Shown here in pieces: positions 62,441 through 64,000 of a DNA stretch of 64,000 bases. This DNA comes from Gleimia hominis. Lineage in GTDB: Bacteria > Actinomycetota > Actinomycetes > Actinomycetales > Actinomycetaceae. Position numbers and translations under genes: made by a program. The notes under the pieces were generated by a model, which saw only the letters and a list, made by a program, of their open reading frames with translations, was not told the DNA's origin and did no database searches. The stretch covers positions 124,001 to 188,000 of the forward strand of contig NZ_CP126963.1 of the NCBI RefSeq assembly GCF_002871945.2, given 5' to 3'. Position 1 is the stretch's first letter. Every line of letters starts with the position of its first letter.

Positions 62441-63457
62441 TTATCCAACGAAGCGGTTAATGAACCCTAACCCAAGAGCGTTTGCTTCCAATAGGGCCCG
62501 CCGCTTCCACGTCAACGCCCGCACCAGCGGGTTCTCGCGCCACTTCGGATACAGGGTCCGCAGCGTGTCGCGCAGCACCGGCAGTTCGGGGGCGCGCCGA
62601 TCAATCTCATACACCCGCCGGTAAGTAGCCGCCATCAAATGAACCACCGCTAAAAACTCCGCCTCCAAGTACACGCGTGGATCGTCAAAATCTAACGCGT
62701 ACTGCGTAAGCATCTTCGCCACCGGAATAATATCCAGGTTCTGCCGCAAATCTGGCGTGTTCATAATCGAACCTACCCGGTTGAAGTACCAGCACAACGG
62801 CTTGCGACTCACCCGGATGCCACGCGCCGCCATGGTAAGACGCGGCAGAGTCGCCAGGTCCTCATAAATCAAACCCGGTGGAAAATCCAAGCCAGAACGA
62901 TCAAACAAACTCCGGGCAATCACCCGCATCCCCACCTGAATATCCAAGTTCACCAACCACGGTGCCTGCGTCACACTTGGGAACCGACGCTTCACATTCG
63001 CATGCCCTTCAATTCGATGCCGCTGCGGATGCATATACGTCATAAGCACGCGCTCATCACCCGACAAATCCGCATTCTTCAACACCATCGGGTACGCGAA
63101 CAATTCCGTGTCCGCCGCCCACCTATCCAGGTCCGCTTTTATTACCTTGAGGGCACCTGGCGCAACCATGTCGTCAGCGTCCACGAACCAAATGAAATCC
63201 CCCCGGACTTCACGCAACGCCGTGTTCCGCGCCTTCGACACCCCACCGTTCTTCTGCGTCACCACCCGCAGCCGCCGATCCGCTTCGAACTGCGCGACAA
63301 TCTGCATCGACCCATCCGTGGAACCATCGTTGACGATCAGGACCTCAACCCAATCGCAGTTGTGTGCCGCCTCAAAAATAGATGACAAACACGCCCGCAG
63401 ATACTGCTCTTTGTTGTACAGGGGAATCGCAATCGACAACAGGGGAGTATTAACCAC
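62441..63457 (-). CDS. Family 2 glycosyltransferase
   Basis: 338 residues, GTG start complementary to 63455-63457 with AGGAAG upstream. GT-A features: LSIAIPLYNKEQYLRACLSS, VLIVNDGSTDGSMQIV, KARNTALREVRGDFIWF and WFVDADDMVAPG with the DxD. The C-terminal about 100 residues are helical. It is soluble and similar in layout to the protein at 43055. A palindrome CCTATATAGG (63467-63476) lies just upstream and may be part of its promoter. Specificity unknown. Confidence 0.92.
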   Translation of the reverse strand: MVNTPLLSIAIPLYNKEQYLRACLSSIFEAAHNCDWVEVLIVNDGSTDGSMQIVAQFEADRRLRVVTQKNGGVSKARNTALREVRGDFIWFVDADDMVAPGALKVIKADLDRWAADTELFAYPMVLKNADLSGDERVLMTYMHPQRHRIEGHANVKRRFPSVTQAPWLVNLDIQVGMRVIARSLFDRSGLDFPPGLIYEDLATLPRLTMAARGIRVSRKPLCWYFNRVGSIMNTPDLRQNLDIIPVAKMLTQYALDFDDPRVYLEAEFLAVVHLMAATYRRVYEIDRRAPELPVLRDTLRTLYPKWRENPLVRALTWKRRALLEANALGLGFINRFVG

Positions 63458-63686
63458 AGCAGACTTCCTATATAGGTAGAATCGTTGAGGACAATTGTAG
63501 ACTACCCGCGTGAGTAGCGGACGGGGACGAAAACACGGTTACGTAAGCGGCAGGCCACGGCGAAACCGCCTCGCTTCGTGAACCGTGGGCAACTGCGGAT
63601 AGGTGCGGATAGGTGCGCGCCCATTACGGGTGGTTGCTCGCGAGTGGCGGGCGCGTATGCTGGAGAGGTTCAAGAGGAGGGACTAG

Positions 63687-64000
63687 GTGGGGAAACTCAA
63701 ACAGAGATTCGCGGGTAGACGCGGCACTCTGGCGAAGAACACGTTCTTCCTGTACATCCTCATATTCTCCAGCTATGTTCTTGGCGCCATCACAATCCCT
63801 TACCAAACCAGGGTCATGGGCCCGCAGATTTATGGCAAACTCAACTGGGCGATAGCGACCATGGCGTACTTTGCGCTCCTCATTGACTTTGGCTACATGC
63901 TTTCGGGTACCGAACAGGTTGCGCGCAACCGCGAGAACCGCGAAGAAATCGAACGCATCGTCGGTGGCATCACTATAAACAAAGTGGTGACCGTGCTGAT
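63687..64000 (+). CDS. Second polysaccharide flippase (Wzx/MOP type), 3'-truncated by window edge
   Basis: The visible 104 residues start at the GTG at 63687 with AGAGGAGGG about 5 nt upstream. The N-terminus is basic (KLKQRFAGRR), followed by NTFFLYILIFSSYVLGAITI and IPYQTRVMGPQIYGKLNWA, the first membrane segments of Wzx-type flippases. A later LLIDFGYMLSGTEQVARNR is also typical. Only the beginning is inside the window, so the total length is unknown. It differs from the flippase at 47593. The 229-nt gap before it is divergent from the glycosyltransferase. Confidence 0.85.
   Translation, partial: MGKLKQRFAGRRGTLAKNTFFLYILIFSSYVLGAITIPYQTRVMGPQIYGKLNWAIATMAYFALLIDFGYMLSGTEQVARNRENREEIERIVGGITINKVVTVL

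Overview
The window looks like chromosomal DNA of a mid-to-high-GC Gram-positive actinobacterium, probably in or near the Actinomycetaceae. The evidence is a WhiB3-like iron-sulfur regulator, tandem GuaB and GuaB3 genes, an actinobacterial ribosomal layout (infA-rpmJ-rpsM-rpsK-rpoA-rplQ-truA with no rpsD between rpsK and rpoA), a polyphosphate-glucokinase-like ROK protein, frequent GTG starts, and several probably leaderless genes with a TAnnnT box 6-7 nt before ATG. The genus is inference; no 16S gene is present. No tRNA, rRNA, CRISPR array or insertion sequence was seen.

Layout. Positions 1-8.6 kb hold core genes: the 3' part of map, translation and transcription genes (infA to rplQ), a ROK kinase, truA, rplM-rpsI and glmM. 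Positions 8.8-17.7 kb hold a secreted esterase-like protein with a membrane-anchored partner, coaA, glmS, an NAD(P)HX dehydratase, alr, and the tsaE-tsaB-rimI block. Positions 17.9-28.6 kb separate rimI from its usual partner tsaD. They hold a nitroreductase, sdhCAB, a HAD phosphatase, a visibly AT-richer three-gene cassette (secreted 4-Cys peptide, 10-TM FtsX-like permease, ABC ATPase), a NUDIX hydrolase and an unrecognised 469-aa membrane protein. Positions 28.8-34.7 kb hold tsaD, groS under a CIRCE operator, whiB3, guaB, a DnaQ-like exonuclease and guaB3.

From 34.8 kb to the right edge the window is almost entirely a surface-glycan locus of about 29 kb with mixed gene orientation. It has a PglC-like sugar-phosphate transferase, a PGRP amidase carrying VCBS repeats, a CapD/PglF-like dehydratase with an aminotransferase, at least seven glycosyltransferases, an asparagine-synthetase-like protein, two 677-aa DUF6541-like membrane proteins and two flippases, the second cut by the window edge. 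Five genes scattered through it (dehydrogenase, oxidoreductase, aminotransferase, hexapeptide acetyltransferase, 2-epimerase) match in type the complete Wbp route to UDP-2,3-diacetamido-2,3-dideoxymannuronic acid.

Three points stand out: the peptide/permease/ATPase cassette, whose 4-nt overlaps suggest translational coupling and which resembles a bacteriocin or peptide-sensing system; the uronic-acid glycan locus, including a synthetase with no glutaminase Cys2; and short tandem repeats (19-36 nt) that start at, or cover, gene ends at four places, two of them including a stop codon.
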